7,247 bases of DNA from Aquabacter sp. (GCA_030147645.1 JASBUY010000054.1:1-7247); one strand, 5' to 3'; positions 1-6,733 are shown, counted from the first letter of the stretch. Translations and numbers: made by a program. Notes: generated by a model not told the origin, from the letters alone.

Positions 1-557
1 AGGGCCACCAGGGCGGCCAGCACCAAGAGCGTGCCGGAAAGGGCTTCGTGCCCGCCCGCGAGGCGCGAGCGCAAGACGATGATGACGCCGGCGAAGCCGA
101 GGACGAGCCCGAGGACTTTGCGCGCGGTGAGCCGCTCCCCCAGAATCGGCCCCGCCACCAGAGCCGTCAGAAGCGGATTGGCGGAGATGATCACCGCCGT
201 AAATGCCGAGGAGACCGTGGCGAGGCCGCTGAAGCTGAGGCCCAGATACAGGGCGTTGTTCATGAGGCCCGCCACCGCCAGCGCGGCCCAATCGCGCCGC
301 GACAGGCGCTTGAACCGGCCGAGCGCGATGCTGGCCGCCACCAGCAGCGCCCCCGCCAGAAAGAAGCGCGTCGCCAGCAAGGTCAGTGGCGGGCAGTAGG
401 CGACCGCGATCTTTCCGGCCGCGAAGGCCGAACTCCACAGGACGCAGAACAGGGCGATCAGGCCGGGAATGGCCGAAAGCCGCGGCGCCGCGCCGCGCGA
501 CGAATGAGGCATCGAGGCGGCTCCTCCCCGAAGCCCTTTTGTCTCTGGGTAGGTCAT
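1..557 (-). CDS. EamA/DMT-family transporter (N-terminal part; C-terminus beyond window)
   Basis: Inner-membrane drug/metabolite transporter family protein, probably an exporter of a small metabolite; the substrate is unknown. The visible 185 residues contain repeated hydrophobic segments: GLIALFCVLWSSAFAAGK, a second around LLATRFFLAGALLVAAS, a third around ALAVAGLMNNALYLGL, then VSSAFTAVIISANPLLTALVAG. These are followed by GERLTARKVLGLVLGFAGV, the conserved end of a first EamA repeat. Family members are about 300 residues with two repeats, so roughly the second repeat lies off the left edge. Two in-frame ATGs are possible. The one at 557 has AAGGAG 7 nt upstream (565-570), and the one at 512 has GGGGAGGAG 8 nt upstream (521-529). 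I took 557; starting at 512 removes 15 residues with no hydrophobic content. The gene is divergent from a LysR gene that probably controls it (inference). The family is clear, the substrate is not. Confidence 0.88.
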   Translation of the reverse strand, partial: MTYPETKGLRGGAASMPHSSRGAAPRLSAIPGLIALFCVLWSSAFAAGKIAVAYCPPLTLLATRFFLAGALLVAASIALGRFKRLSRRDWAALAVAGLMNNALYLGLSFSGLATVSSAFTAVIISANPLLTALVAGPILGERLTARKVLGLVLGFAGVIIVLRSRLAGGHEALSGTLLVLAALVA

Positions 558-669
558 CACGCGGCTCCTTGAAAGCCCCGCCGCACCTTTCGCGGCGTTC
601 GGGCAAAGAAACCACGTGACTTTCACATTAGGAAATTCGATCTTTCCATTCGTGTCAGTGGATTTTCAA
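558..669. promoter_or_regulatory. Divergent eamA/lysR control region with phased TTTC/GAAA half-sites
   Basis: This spacer separates two divergent genes and contains an AT-rich patch (about 619-672) unlike the GC-rich surroundings. Seen directly: TTTC at 621-624, GAAA at 632-635 and TTTC at 643-646, each start 11 bp after the last. They form two overlapping dyads, TTTC-N7-GAAA and GGAAA-N7-TTTCC. The first dyad includes a T-N11-A pair (622 and 634), the loose LysR-type box. The site lies 24-49 bp upstream of the LysR ATG. LysR-type proteins commonly bind such shared regions and regulate both themselves and the divergent gene, so an operator is a reasonable inference. I could not pick a convincing -35/-10 pair. 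Confidence 0.5.
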
Positions 670-1536
670 ATGTCAAAGCCAGTGCTGGGCCTCGACCTGT
701 TGCGCGCTTTCGTCAGCGTCGTGGATGCGGGCGGATTCACCCGGGCGGGCCAGCGGGTCCACCGTACGCAGTCCACCGTCAGCCAGCAGGTGAAGAAGCT
801 GGAAGATAGCCTCGGCTGCACCTTGCTGGTGCGCGAGGCGCGGACCGTGCGGCTGACTGAGCAGGGTGAAAAGATGATCGGCTATGCCCGCCGCCTCCTG
901 GCGCTCAGCGCAGAGGCCAAGGCCGTGATGGGCGAGAGCGCCGTTTCATTGGTGCGCCTCGGCATTCCGGACGATTTCGCGCTCGATTCCCTCACCCGCG
1001 CCGTGGGCGCATTTGCGCTGGCGCATCCGCAGGTCCGTCTTTCGGTGCGCTGCGCCGTGTCCTGCGACCTTGCGGCGGATCTGGCGCGCGGCACCCTCGA
1101 TGTGGCGCTCTATAAGCGCGAGCCGGGAAGTGGCCCGGCTTATGCCGCATGGCAGGACCGCCCGGTCTGGATTGCCGGTGCGCATCACCCGCTCCCGAGC
1201 TTGGACCCGGTCCCGCTCGTCGCCTTCACCCCCGGCTGCCTGTATCGCAACCGCGCCATCCAAGCACTGGAAACCGAGGGGCGCGCCTGGCGGATCGCTT
1301 ATGAGAGTCCGAACCTCCTCGGGCTTCAGGCGGCCCTTGCCTGCGGGCTCGGGGTCGCGCTGCTGGCGCGGCGCAGCGTGACGGCGGAACACCGGATTCT
1401 CGACCGCCATTTGCCCGAGGTGGCGCCGGCCGAGCTCGCCCTCGCCATAACGCCGGACGCGGGGGCAGCGTCACGGGCGCTCGCGGACACATTGCGCCAG
1501 TTCTGCGCGCAGACGGTCGGGGCGGAAGCAGCCTGA
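670..1536 (+). CDS. LysR-family transcriptional regulator
   Basis: DNA-binding regulator of 288 residues, the usual length for the LysR family. The N-terminal winged helix-turn-helix spans about residues 9-66: LDLLRAFVSVVDAGGFTRAG, then HRTQSTVSQQVKKLE as the recognition helix region, then LLVREARTVRLTEQGE as the wing. A linker helix follows, and the periplasmic-binding-protein-like effector domain starts near residue 92 (VRLGIPDDFALDSL) and runs to about 280. The frame is open back to a GTG at 616, but ATG 670 places the HTH at the standard distance from the N-terminus and has a weak AGTGGA Shine-Dalgarno at 657-662. The protein probably acts as a tetramer controlling the divergent eamA-type gene and its own expression (inference from arrangement). 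The effector is unknown. Its stop lies 2 bp from the stop of the convergent Tim44-like gene. Confidence 0.93.
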   Translation: MSKPVLGLDLLRAFVSVVDAGGFTRAGQRVHRTQSTVSQQVKKLEDSLGCTLLVREARTVRLTEQGEKMIGYARRLLALSAEAKAVMGESAVSLVRLGIPDDFALDSLTRAVGAFALAHPQVRLSVRCAVSCDLAADLARGTLDVALYKREPGSGPAYAAWQDRPVWIAGAHHPLPSLDPVPLVAFTPGCLYRNRAIQALETEGRAWRIAYESPNLLGLQAALACGLGVALLARRSVTAEHRILDRHLPEVAPAELALAITPDAGAASRALADTLRQFCAQTVGAEAA

Positions 1537-1538
1537 GA

Positions 1539-2255
1539 TCAGGCGGCCGCTTCGGTCGCCACCAGCTTCCAGTTGGGATCGCGGGCGCCAAGGTCGCGGG
1601 AGAAGGTCCACACATCGGTGACGTCGGCCACCGTATCCGGGCTTCCATCCACCACGCTGCCGTCGCGCCCGCGCGTGGCGGTGATCAGCTTGGACACGAA
1701 GCGCACCGTGACCTGCGCGGTACGCGCGCGCACGCTCGCATCCACCAATTCCGCCTGCTCGATGGAGATGAAGCGCGATTCCATGGTCTCGCCGCGTGCC
1801 TCGCGCTCGGATATGGCGGAGACGAAGCCGTCATAGACGTCCTTCGACAGCAGGTCCTTCAGCGCGCGCCGGTCGCCGCTGGCAAAGGCGAGGACGATCA
1901 TTTCATAGGCGGATTTGGCGCCGGCGAGGAAATGCTTGGCGTCGAAGCCCGGCTCGGCCTGGGCGATCTGATCCAGCGCGGCCGCGATGGGCGTTCCCTC
2001 CTGCGTCACGCCTTCCCAGCGGAAGCGGGCGGGGGTGTCGTCCTCCGCTGCACCCACGGGGGCGGCCGGATCGACGTTGCGCTGGGGCAGCGTCACCACC
2101 TTGTCCGAGGCGGGGGGCGTCGGGCGGGCGGCATCGCGGGAATAGGGGTCATAAGGCGGGCGTTCACGCCCCGTGCGCTGGCCCAGCACGCTGCGCAGCC
2201 GGATGAAGATGAACACGGCCAGGGCCAGGAAGATGATCGTGTAGATATCGAGCAC
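1539..2255 (-). CDS. Tim44-like domain protein, membrane-anchored
   Basis: Protein of 238 residues. It begins with one hydrophobic segment, LDIYTIIFLALAVFIFIRLR, at residues 2-21. A basic and proline-rich linker follows (about residues 22-85, including GQRTGRERPPYDPYSRDAAR). The C-terminal half is a Tim44-like domain from about residue 85: FLAGAKSAYEMIVLAFASGD, then LKDLLSKDVYDGFVSAI, ending with DVWTFSRDLGARDPNWKLVA. This is the domain of the mitochondrial import motor subunit Tim44; bacterial relatives (TimA-type) are inner-membrane proteins of alphaproteobacteria with poorly defined roles, probably envelope-related. I chose the GTG at 2255 because family proteins typically start directly at the (M)xDIYTIIFLA segment. 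An in-frame ATG at 2294 would add 13 residues and has AGGAG 12 nt upstream, so it remains possible. The gene is divergent from tctC. Confidence 0.88.
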   Translation of the reverse strand: MLDIYTIIFLALAVFIFIRLRSVLGQRTGRERPPYDPYSRDAARPTPPASDKVVTLPQRNVDPAAPVGAAEDDTPARFRWEGVTQEGTPIAAALDQIAQAEPGFDAKHFLAGAKSAYEMIVLAFASGDRRALKDLLSKDVYDGFVSAISEREARGETMESRFISIEQAELVDASVRARTAQVTVRFVSKLITATRGRDGSVVDGSPDTVADVTDVWTFSRDLGARDPNWKLVATEAAA

Positions 2256-2613
2256 TGCGCTTCGCCATGCCTGCGGCGGCGCGGAAGCCCGCATCCGCCA
2301 GTTTCGCTCCTGAAGCCGAACCCCGCCGCTTTCGCAGAGTCTCCGGCCTCACACCTGATGCGGCCCTTTCGTCGCGCTGGCCGGCCGCCTGCCAAACCCC
2401 GCGCTTCTCTTATGTACGATGCGCGAGCGCCAATTCCAGCCCCGGCACCCCATCCCGACCCGCTTATCGCACCTTACGGCAGGCGCCGATCGGATGCCAC
2501 CGCCGCCGCCGAGGCTGCACGACCTGTGATTGACCGACGCGAATTGCTGCCATAGCCTCTTTCAAAACGATTAGATCAAGCCGCGCAAAAGCGGCACCCT
2601 GGGAGAAACGCCA
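2256..2613. other. Intergenic region between Tim44-like gene and tctC; no convincing gene
   Basis: This 358-bp gap separates two divergent genes. Open frames exist on both strands, but their translations are arginine-, proline- and alanine-rich, typical of noncoding high-GC DNA, and none shows a recognisable domain. It should hold upstream signals for both genes. On the minus strand a weak TTGGCG (2428-2433) and TAAGAG (2407-2412) pair, with a short 15-bp spacer, lies in a small AT-richer patch and could serve the Tim44-like gene. The right end carries a possible tctC promoter, listed separately. I see no repeat, tRNA or mobile-element remnant. Confidence 0.5.
2530..2558 (+). promoter_or_regulatory. 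Candidate promoter for tctCBA
   Basis: TTGACC at 2530-2535 matches the -35 consensus at five of six positions. After a 17-bp spacer, TAGCCT at 2553-2558 is a weak -10, matching three of six. It would start transcription around 2565, leaving a leader of about 50 nt before tctC. A second weak combination, TTGCTG at 2544-2549 with CGATTA near 2568, is also possible. Alphaproteobacterial -10 elements are often degenerate, so this is a tentative placement. Confidence 0.3.
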
Positions 2614-3582
2614 ATGAAGCGCCTCTTGTTCGCGGCGGCGAGCCTCGCCGTCTGCGCCTTTTCGTCCCTGTCCCCCGCTGCCGCCGCGTATCCCGACCGC
2701 CCCATCACGCTGATCGTGCCGTGGGGCGCGGGCGGCGGCACCGATGCGGTGGCACGCATGATCGCCTCCTTGCTGGAGCGGGACCTCGGCCAACCGGTCG
2801 CCGTTGTGAACCGGACCGGCGGACAGGGCGTCGTCGGGCACCAAGCCATCGCGGATGCGACGCCCGACGGCTACACGATCGGCATCCTGACGGTGGAAAT
2901 CGGCATGATGCACTGGCAGGGCCTCACCAAGCTCGATTCCACCTCCTATACCGCCCTCGCCATGGTCAATGAGGACCCGGCCGGGCTCCAGGTGCGCGCC
3001 GACGCGCCTTACAAGACCGCCCGCGACGTCATCGACGACGTCCAGAAATCGCCCGGCAAATACAAGGCCTCCGGCACCGGGCAAGGCGGCATCTGGCATC
3101 TCGCGCTCGCCGGCATGCTCTCCTCGCTCAAGGTGGCGCCCAATGCGGTGCCCTGGGTGCCCAGCAACGGTGCCGCGCCCGGCTTGCAGGACCTGATGTC
3201 GGGCGGGGTGCAGATCGTCACATGCTCGCTGCCCGAGGCGCGCTCCCTGATCGAGGCGGGTCGGGTCAAGAGTCTGGCTATCATGGCGAAGGAACGCTCC
3301 AAGCTGTTCCCGGACGTGCCGACGCTGAAGGAGGCCACTGGCTCGGACTGGACCATCGGCGCTTGGCGCGGCATCGCCGGCCCCAAAGGCCTGCCGAAGG
3401 AGGCGGTCGACAAGCTCATCCCGGCGCTGAAGAAGGCTTATGAGAGCAAGGAATATCAGGACTTCCTGTCCAGCCGCGGCTTCGGCGGCCGCTGGGCGGA
3501 CGGCGCCGCTTTCGCAGCCTTCATGGCGGAAAGCGATGCCGCCCTCGGCGCGGTCATGAAAGAGGTCGGCCTCGCCAAATAG
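2614..3582 (+). CDS. tctC: Tripartite tricarboxylate transporter substrate-binding protein (TctC/Bug family)
   Basis: Periplasmic solute-binding protein of 322 residues, normal for the family. It captures a carboxylated or related small molecule and delivers it to TctAB. Residues 1-25 form a Sec signal peptide (MKRLLF basic start, hydrophobic core, SPAAAA before Y26). The mature protein starts YPDRPITLIVPWGAGGGTDA, the first ligand loop of Bug proteins. A second glycine-rich loop, ASGTGQGGIWHLALAGML, lies near residues 152-169. The segment VPWVPSNGAAPGLQDLMSGG and the motif LFPDVPTLKEATG are also family signatures. GGGAG at 2601-2605 sits 8 nt before the ATG. It is the first gene of the tctCBA operon, with a 14-bp gap to tctB. 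The substrate cannot be told from sequence: members bind citrate, other dicarboxylates, aromatic acids or amino acids. The symbol is given at family level. Confidence 0.95.
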   Translation: MKRLLFAAASLAVCAFSSLSPAAAAYPDRPITLIVPWGAGGGTDAVARMIASLLERDLGQPVAVVNRTGGQGVVGHQAIADATPDGYTIGILTVEIGMMHWQGLTKLDSTSYTALAMVNEDPAGLQVRADAPYKTARDVIDDVQKSPGKYKASGTGQGGIWHLALAGMLSSLKVAPNAVPWVPSNGAAPGLQDLMSGGVQIVTCSLPEARSLIEAGRVKSLAIMAKERSKLFPDVPTLKEATGSDWTIGAWRGIAGPKGLPKEAVDKLIPALKKAYESKEYQDFLSSRGFGGRWADGAAFAAFMAESDAALGAVMKEVGLAK

Positions 3583-3596
3583 AGGGGGCCGGCGCC

Positions 3597-4061
3597 ATGA
3601 AGGTCAATGATCTGATCCTGGCGGCCCTGGTGATCCTGGGGGCGGTGGCGCTTGCCACCGTCTCCCTCACCCTGCCGCCCATCCCCGGCCAAGCCTATGG
3701 GGCCGACGTGTTTCCCATGTCCATCGCCGTCGGGCTTCTGCTGTGCGGGTGGATCCTCGCCGCGCGGTCCGTGAAAGGCGGCGCGGGACGCGCCCTCACT
3801 TTGACCTGGGCGCGCGAGCCCGGGGCGCCGACCCGCGTGCTGGGAACCCTGGTCCTGGTGGCGCTCTATATCTGGCTGTCGCCCCTGCTCGGCTTCGTGC
3901 TTGCCTCCGTCCTGATGCTGATGGGGATGTTCTTGCTGCTGCGCGTCCAAATGATCCTGGCGGTGCCGAGCGCTGTGATCTCCTCGCTCGCGCTTTATTA
4001 TGTCTTTGCCTACGGCCTGCGCGTGCCGCTGCCGCGGGGCCTGATCGAGGGGTGGATCTGA
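3597..4061 (+). CDS. tctB: Tripartite tricarboxylate transporter small membrane subunit (TctB family)
   Basis: Small inner-membrane subunit of 154 residues, the usual TctB size. Hydrophobic segments lie at about residues 5-25, 38-57, 80-116 (long enough for two passes, broken by SPLLGF) and 119-140, giving four to five passes. The stretch PPIPGQAYGADVFPMSIAVG between the first two is typical of the family, which usually has a conserved FP before the second segment. TctB proteins diverge strongly, so the assignment rests on size, topology and position between tctC and tctA as much as on motifs. GAGGGGG (3582-3588) lies 8 nt before the ATG and immediately follows the tctC stop. Its TGA shares one base with the tctA ATG, so the two subunits are probably translationally coupled. 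Confidence 0.92.
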   Translation: MKVNDLILAALVILGAVALATVSLTLPPIPGQAYGADVFPMSIAVGLLLCGWILAARSVKGGAGRALTLTWAREPGAPTRVLGTLVLVALYIWLSPLLGFVLASVLMLMGMFLLLRVQMILAVPSAVISSLALYYVFAYGLRVPLPRGLIEGWI

Positions 4062-5548
4062 TGGGCACCTTCGAGGCCGCCGCCGCCATGGTGCTGCGGT
4101 GGGACGTGATGATCACGATTCTCGCCGCCTCCGCCTTCGGCATGGTAGTGGGCGCCATTCCCGGTCTCACCGCCACCATGGCCATCGCGCTACTGGTGCC
4201 CATCACCTTTTTCATGGACCCGATCCCGGCGGTGGGCGCCATGATCGCCTGCTCCGCCATGGCGATCTTCGCGGGCGATATCCCCTCCACGCTCCTGCGC
4301 ATGCCCGGCACGCCGGCTTCCGCCGCCTATACGGACGAGTGCTACGCCATGACCCGCAAGGGGCAGGCGGAGACCGCGCTTGGCGCCAATGTCCTGTTCT
4401 CCGCCCTCGGCGGACTGTTCGGCACGGCGGTGCTCATCGTGAGCGCGCCGCTTCTGGCGGAAATCGCGCTGGGCTTTTCCTCGTTCGAATATTTCTGGCT
4501 CGCTCTGCTCGGCCTCGCCTGCGCCATCTTCATCGGCACGGGGTCCCCGCTCAAAGGGATGATCTCGCTGTTTCTCGGCCTGTTTGTTGCCTCCATCGGG
4601 CTCGACAATCCCGGCGGAATCCCGCGCTTCACCTTCGGAAACGCGGAGCTGATGAGCGGGATCGACTTCATCCCGGCCATGATCGGCCTGTTCGCGGTCT
4701 CCGAAGTGCTGCGGTCCATGGCGACCGGCGCCAAGGACTGGGAGGTGAAGCAGACCTCCATCGGCAATCCGCTGCGCGGCTGGGGAAAGATGTTCGTGAC
4801 CTGGTGGCCGCAGCAGATCCGCGGCAACATCACCGGCACGGCCATCGGCATCCTGCCGGGCGCGGGCGCCGACATTGCCGCCTGGGTTGCCTATGCCATG
4901 AGCCGCAAATTCTCCAAGACGCCGGAAAAGTTCGGGACCGGCCATGTGGAAGGCATCATCGAGAGCACGTCCGCCAACAATGCCGCGCTGGCGGGCGCCT
5001 GGGTGCCGGCGCTTGTCTTCGGCATTCCTGGTGACAGCATCACCGCCATTGTGATCGGCGTTCTCTATCTCAAGGGCCTCAATCCCGGCCCCACTCTGTT
5101 TCTCAACAATCCCCAGACCATCTATGCGGTGTTCGGCATCTTCATCATCGCCAATCTTGCGATGATCCCGCTGGGGCTTCTGGCGCTCAAGGCCGGCACG
5201 GCGCTCCTGCGCGTGCCGCGCCGGGTGATGATGCCGGTCATCCTGTTGTTTTGCGTCGTCGGCGCCTATGCGGTGAACAATTCCCTCTATGGGGTCTTGC
5301 TGATGCTGGTATTCGGGGTGCTGGGCTTCATCATGGAGGAACATGACGTGCCCATCGCGCCCTGCGTGCTCGGCATCGTGCTCGGCAAGATGCTGGAGGA
5401 ATCGTTCGTCACCTCCATGATCAAGGCGGACGGCAACCTGCTGGCCTTTTTCGAGCGCCCCATCGCGGCGGGGCTCGGGGCGCTGACGCTGGCGGTTTTG
5501 CTGATGCCGCTCTGGTCGGCGCTGGGCCGGCGCCGGGCTGCCGCTTGA
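4061..5548 (+). CDS. tctA: Tripartite tricarboxylate transporter large membrane subunit (TctA family)
   Basis: Large inner-membrane permease subunit of 495 residues, normal length, with about ten to twelve hydrophobic segments. It forms the translocation path driven by an ion gradient. Two related halves carry the family motifs: GAIPGLTATMAIALLVPITF (31-50) with GDIPSTLLRMPGTPASAA (72-89) in the first half, and GILPGAGADIAAWVAYAMSR (263-282) with STSANNAALAGAWVPALVFG (302-321) followed by IPGDSITA in the second. The late segment MEEHDVPIAPCVLGIVLGKM (425-444) is also typical. The ATG at 4061 overlaps the tctB stop by one base (TGATG) and has AGGGGTGG at 4048-4055. Longer in-frame upstream starts inside tctB would be spurious. 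The subunit looks intact, so the transporter should be functional; the substrate is unknown. Confidence 0.95.
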   Translation: MGTFEAAAAMVLRWDVMITILAASAFGMVVGAIPGLTATMAIALLVPITFFMDPIPAVGAMIACSAMAIFAGDIPSTLLRMPGTPASAAYTDECYAMTRKGQAETALGANVLFSALGGLFGTAVLIVSAPLLAEIALGFSSFEYFWLALLGLACAIFIGTGSPLKGMISLFLGLFVASIGLDNPGGIPRFTFGNAELMSGIDFIPAMIGLFAVSEVLRSMATGAKDWEVKQTSIGNPLRGWGKMFVTWWPQQIRGNITGTAIGILPGAGADIAAWVAYAMSRKFSKTPEKFGTGHVEGIIESTSANNAALAGAWVPALVFGIPGDSITAIVIGVLYLKGLNPGPTLFLNNPQTIYAVFGIFIIANLAMIPLGLLALKAGTALLRVPRRVMMPVILLFCVVGAYAVNNSLYGVLLMLVFGVLGFIMEEHDVPIAPCVLGIVLGKMLEESFVTSMIKADGNLLAFFERPIAAGLGALTLAVLLMPLWSALGRRRAAA

Positions 5549-5604
5549 CGAAGGGCGTCCGCGTTTCGGAACCTCAGGGCGCGTCGCTGCATTTTCACGG
5601 GGTT

Positions 5605-5637
5605 GAGGCACGCTTTGCCTCGATTCGCCCATCGAAT
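5605..5637 (+). other. Two adjacent small hairpins between tctA and glk
   Basis: Within the 126-bp tctA-glk gap, GAGGCA (5605-5610) and TGCCTC (5616-5621) form a 6-bp stem with a 5-nt loop. ATTCG (5623-5627) and CGAAT (5633-5637) form a second stem with a 5-nt loop, directly after the first. No T-run follows, so this is not a classic intrinsic terminator. It could be an mRNA-stabilising or processing element at the end of the tct transcript, a protein-binding site, or chance. Confidence 0.35.
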
Positions 5638-5674
5638 GCGCTTCGCGTCGCGCGGTCCCACCATCGGAAGGTCC

Positions 5675-6622
5675 ATGCCCCCCACCATCCTGCTGGCCGA
5701 TATCGGCGGAACCACCACCCGCATTGCCCGGGCCGGGCTCGACGGCACGGTGTTCGATGTGCGCGTCGAACCGAATGACGGCTATGCCAGTCTGGAGGAG
5801 ATGTTCACCGCCTATCTCGCAAGCGTTTCGGGCGAGCGGCCCCGTGCCGGCGTGCTCGCCATCGCGGGTCCGGTGGATGGGGACGATGTCCGCCTCACCA
5901 ACCGCGCCTGGAGCTTCCACCGCCCCACGCTGGCCGCCGCCCTCGGCCTCGACGCGCTGGCGGTCCTGAACGATTTCGCCGCCCTCGCCCACGGCGTGCG
6001 TGATCTCCAGCGGGCCGACCTCGTCCAGGTGGGCGCGGGACATGCCAAGGCCGGCGCGCCGATCCTGGTTTGCGGCCCCGGAACCGGCCTTGGGACGGCG
6101 ACCCTCATTCCCGTTCCGGGAACCGATGCCTATGATGTCCTGCCCGGAGAGGGCGGCCATGTGCGGCTCGGGGCCGTCACGGCGGACGAGGCGCGCATCG
6201 TCGCCCATCTGGTGCGCGAGCTGGGCCCGGTCAGCGTCGAGCATGTCTTGTCTGGCCCTGGTTTGGTGCGGCTCCACCGAATTCTCTCCGGCGAAACCAC
6301 GACCTCGCATGCCATCATCCAGGGCGCGCTCGGCGGGCATGCGCGGGAGCTGGAGAGCTGCCACGTTTTCCTGCGCCTGCTGGGACGGATTGCGGGGGAT
6401 TATTGCCTTCTGGTGCGGGCGTTGGGCGGCGTGTTCATCGCGGGCGGGGTCGGGGCGGCGCTGGCGCCCCTGTTTCCGGGCTCACCCTTCCGCGCGGCCT
6501 TTGAGGAACATCCGCCCTTCAGCGAGCATCTCGCCACCATCCCGGTGCATGTGGTGGTGCATGCCACGCCGGGCCTTGTGGGCGCCGCGGCAGTGGGACG
6601 GGGGCTGCTGGAGCGGCTCTGA
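5675..6622 (+). CDS. glk: Glucokinase (bacterial Glk family)
   Basis: Cytoplasmic ATP-dependent kinase of 315 residues that phosphorylates glucose to glucose-6-phosphate. Visible landmarks: the phosphate-1 loop LLADIGGTTTRIA (6-18); AGPVDGDDVRLTNRAWSF (64-81); LNDFAA (98-103), where D100 is the expected catalytic base; the phosphate-2 loop GPGTGLGTA (134-142); PGEGGHV (157-163), with E159 and H162 for sugar contact; EHVLSGPG (189-196), with E189; and GGVFIAGGVGAAL near the adenosine site. All key residues expected of the family are present, so it looks active. The frame is open upstream to about 5603, but ATG 5675 puts the phosphate-1 loop at the usual place. GGAAGG at 5666-5671 is only 3 nt from the ATG, a short spacing. 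It follows tctA by 126 bp and may be partly co-transcribed with it. No other sugar gene is adjacent. Confidence 0.93.
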   Translation: MPPTILLADIGGTTTRIARAGLDGTVFDVRVEPNDGYASLEEMFTAYLASVSGERPRAGVLAIAGPVDGDDVRLTNRAWSFHRPTLAAALGLDALAVLNDFAALAHGVRDLQRADLVQVGAGHAKAGAPILVCGPGTGLGTATLIPVPGTDAYDVLPGEGGHVRLGAVTADEARIVAHLVRELGPVSVEHVLSGPGLVRLHRILSGETTTSHAIIQGALGGHARELESCHVFLRLLGRIAGDYCLLVRALGGVFIAGGVGAALAPLFPGSPFRAAFEEHPPFSEHLATIPVHVVVHATPGLVGAAAVGRGLLERL

Positions 6623-6688
6623 TCCTCGCTTGCTTCCGCGCGCCGCGACCTCACGCCGGCCGACACGCACTTGACCCGGCTGGCGCGT

Positions 6689-6723
6689 GCCGCCAACTCT
6701 CCGGGAGCCGAGGGTTCGGCGGC
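6689..6723 (+). other. Stem-loop just upstream of the mltA ribosome binding site
   Basis: GCCGCCAAC (6689-6697) can pair with GTTCGGCGGC (6714-6723) if one C is bulged, giving a 9-bp GC-rich stem around a 16-nt loop that itself contains CTCCGGGAG. The 3' arm ends directly against GGAG (6724-6727), the probable mltA Shine-Dalgarno. It might reduce mltA translation or block upstream transcripts. No T-run follows, so a classic terminator is unlikely. In DNA this GC-rich, such pairing can arise by chance. Confidence 0.3.
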
Positions 6724-6733
6724 GGAGAACGGA

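Noticed and set aside
31..619. Several plus-strand open frames over the eamA-type gene.
   Set aside because: They are Arg/Pro/Ala-rich shadows of a clear minus-strand membrane protein with good ribosome sites.
616..669. GTG start at 616 giving the LysR protein 18 extra residues.
   Set aside because: The extension would cover the operator-like array, lacks a ribosome site, and pushes the HTH unusually far from the N-terminus.
2464..3099. Minus-strand open frame antisense to the start of tctC.
   Set aside because: It overlaps a signal-peptide-bearing, domain-supported gene and shows no recognisable motif.
3743..4060. tctA starting far upstream inside tctB (601-residue version).
   Set aside because: The extra 106 residues are Arg-rich out-of-frame tctB sequence. 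The ATG at 4061 gives the normal family length and overlaps the tctB stop in the usual way.
5545..5573. TTGACG overlapping the tctA stop as a -35 for glk.
   Set aside because: The positions 16-18 bp downstream are GC-rich and have no acceptable -10.
4190..6364. A very long open frame (724 codons) on the minus strand, antisense to tctA and glk.
   Set aside because: It crosses two well-identified plus-strand genes and the gap between them. Its translation is rich in G, R, A, D, H, E and Q with no hydrophobic core or domain, the usual product of high-GC codon bias read in antisense.
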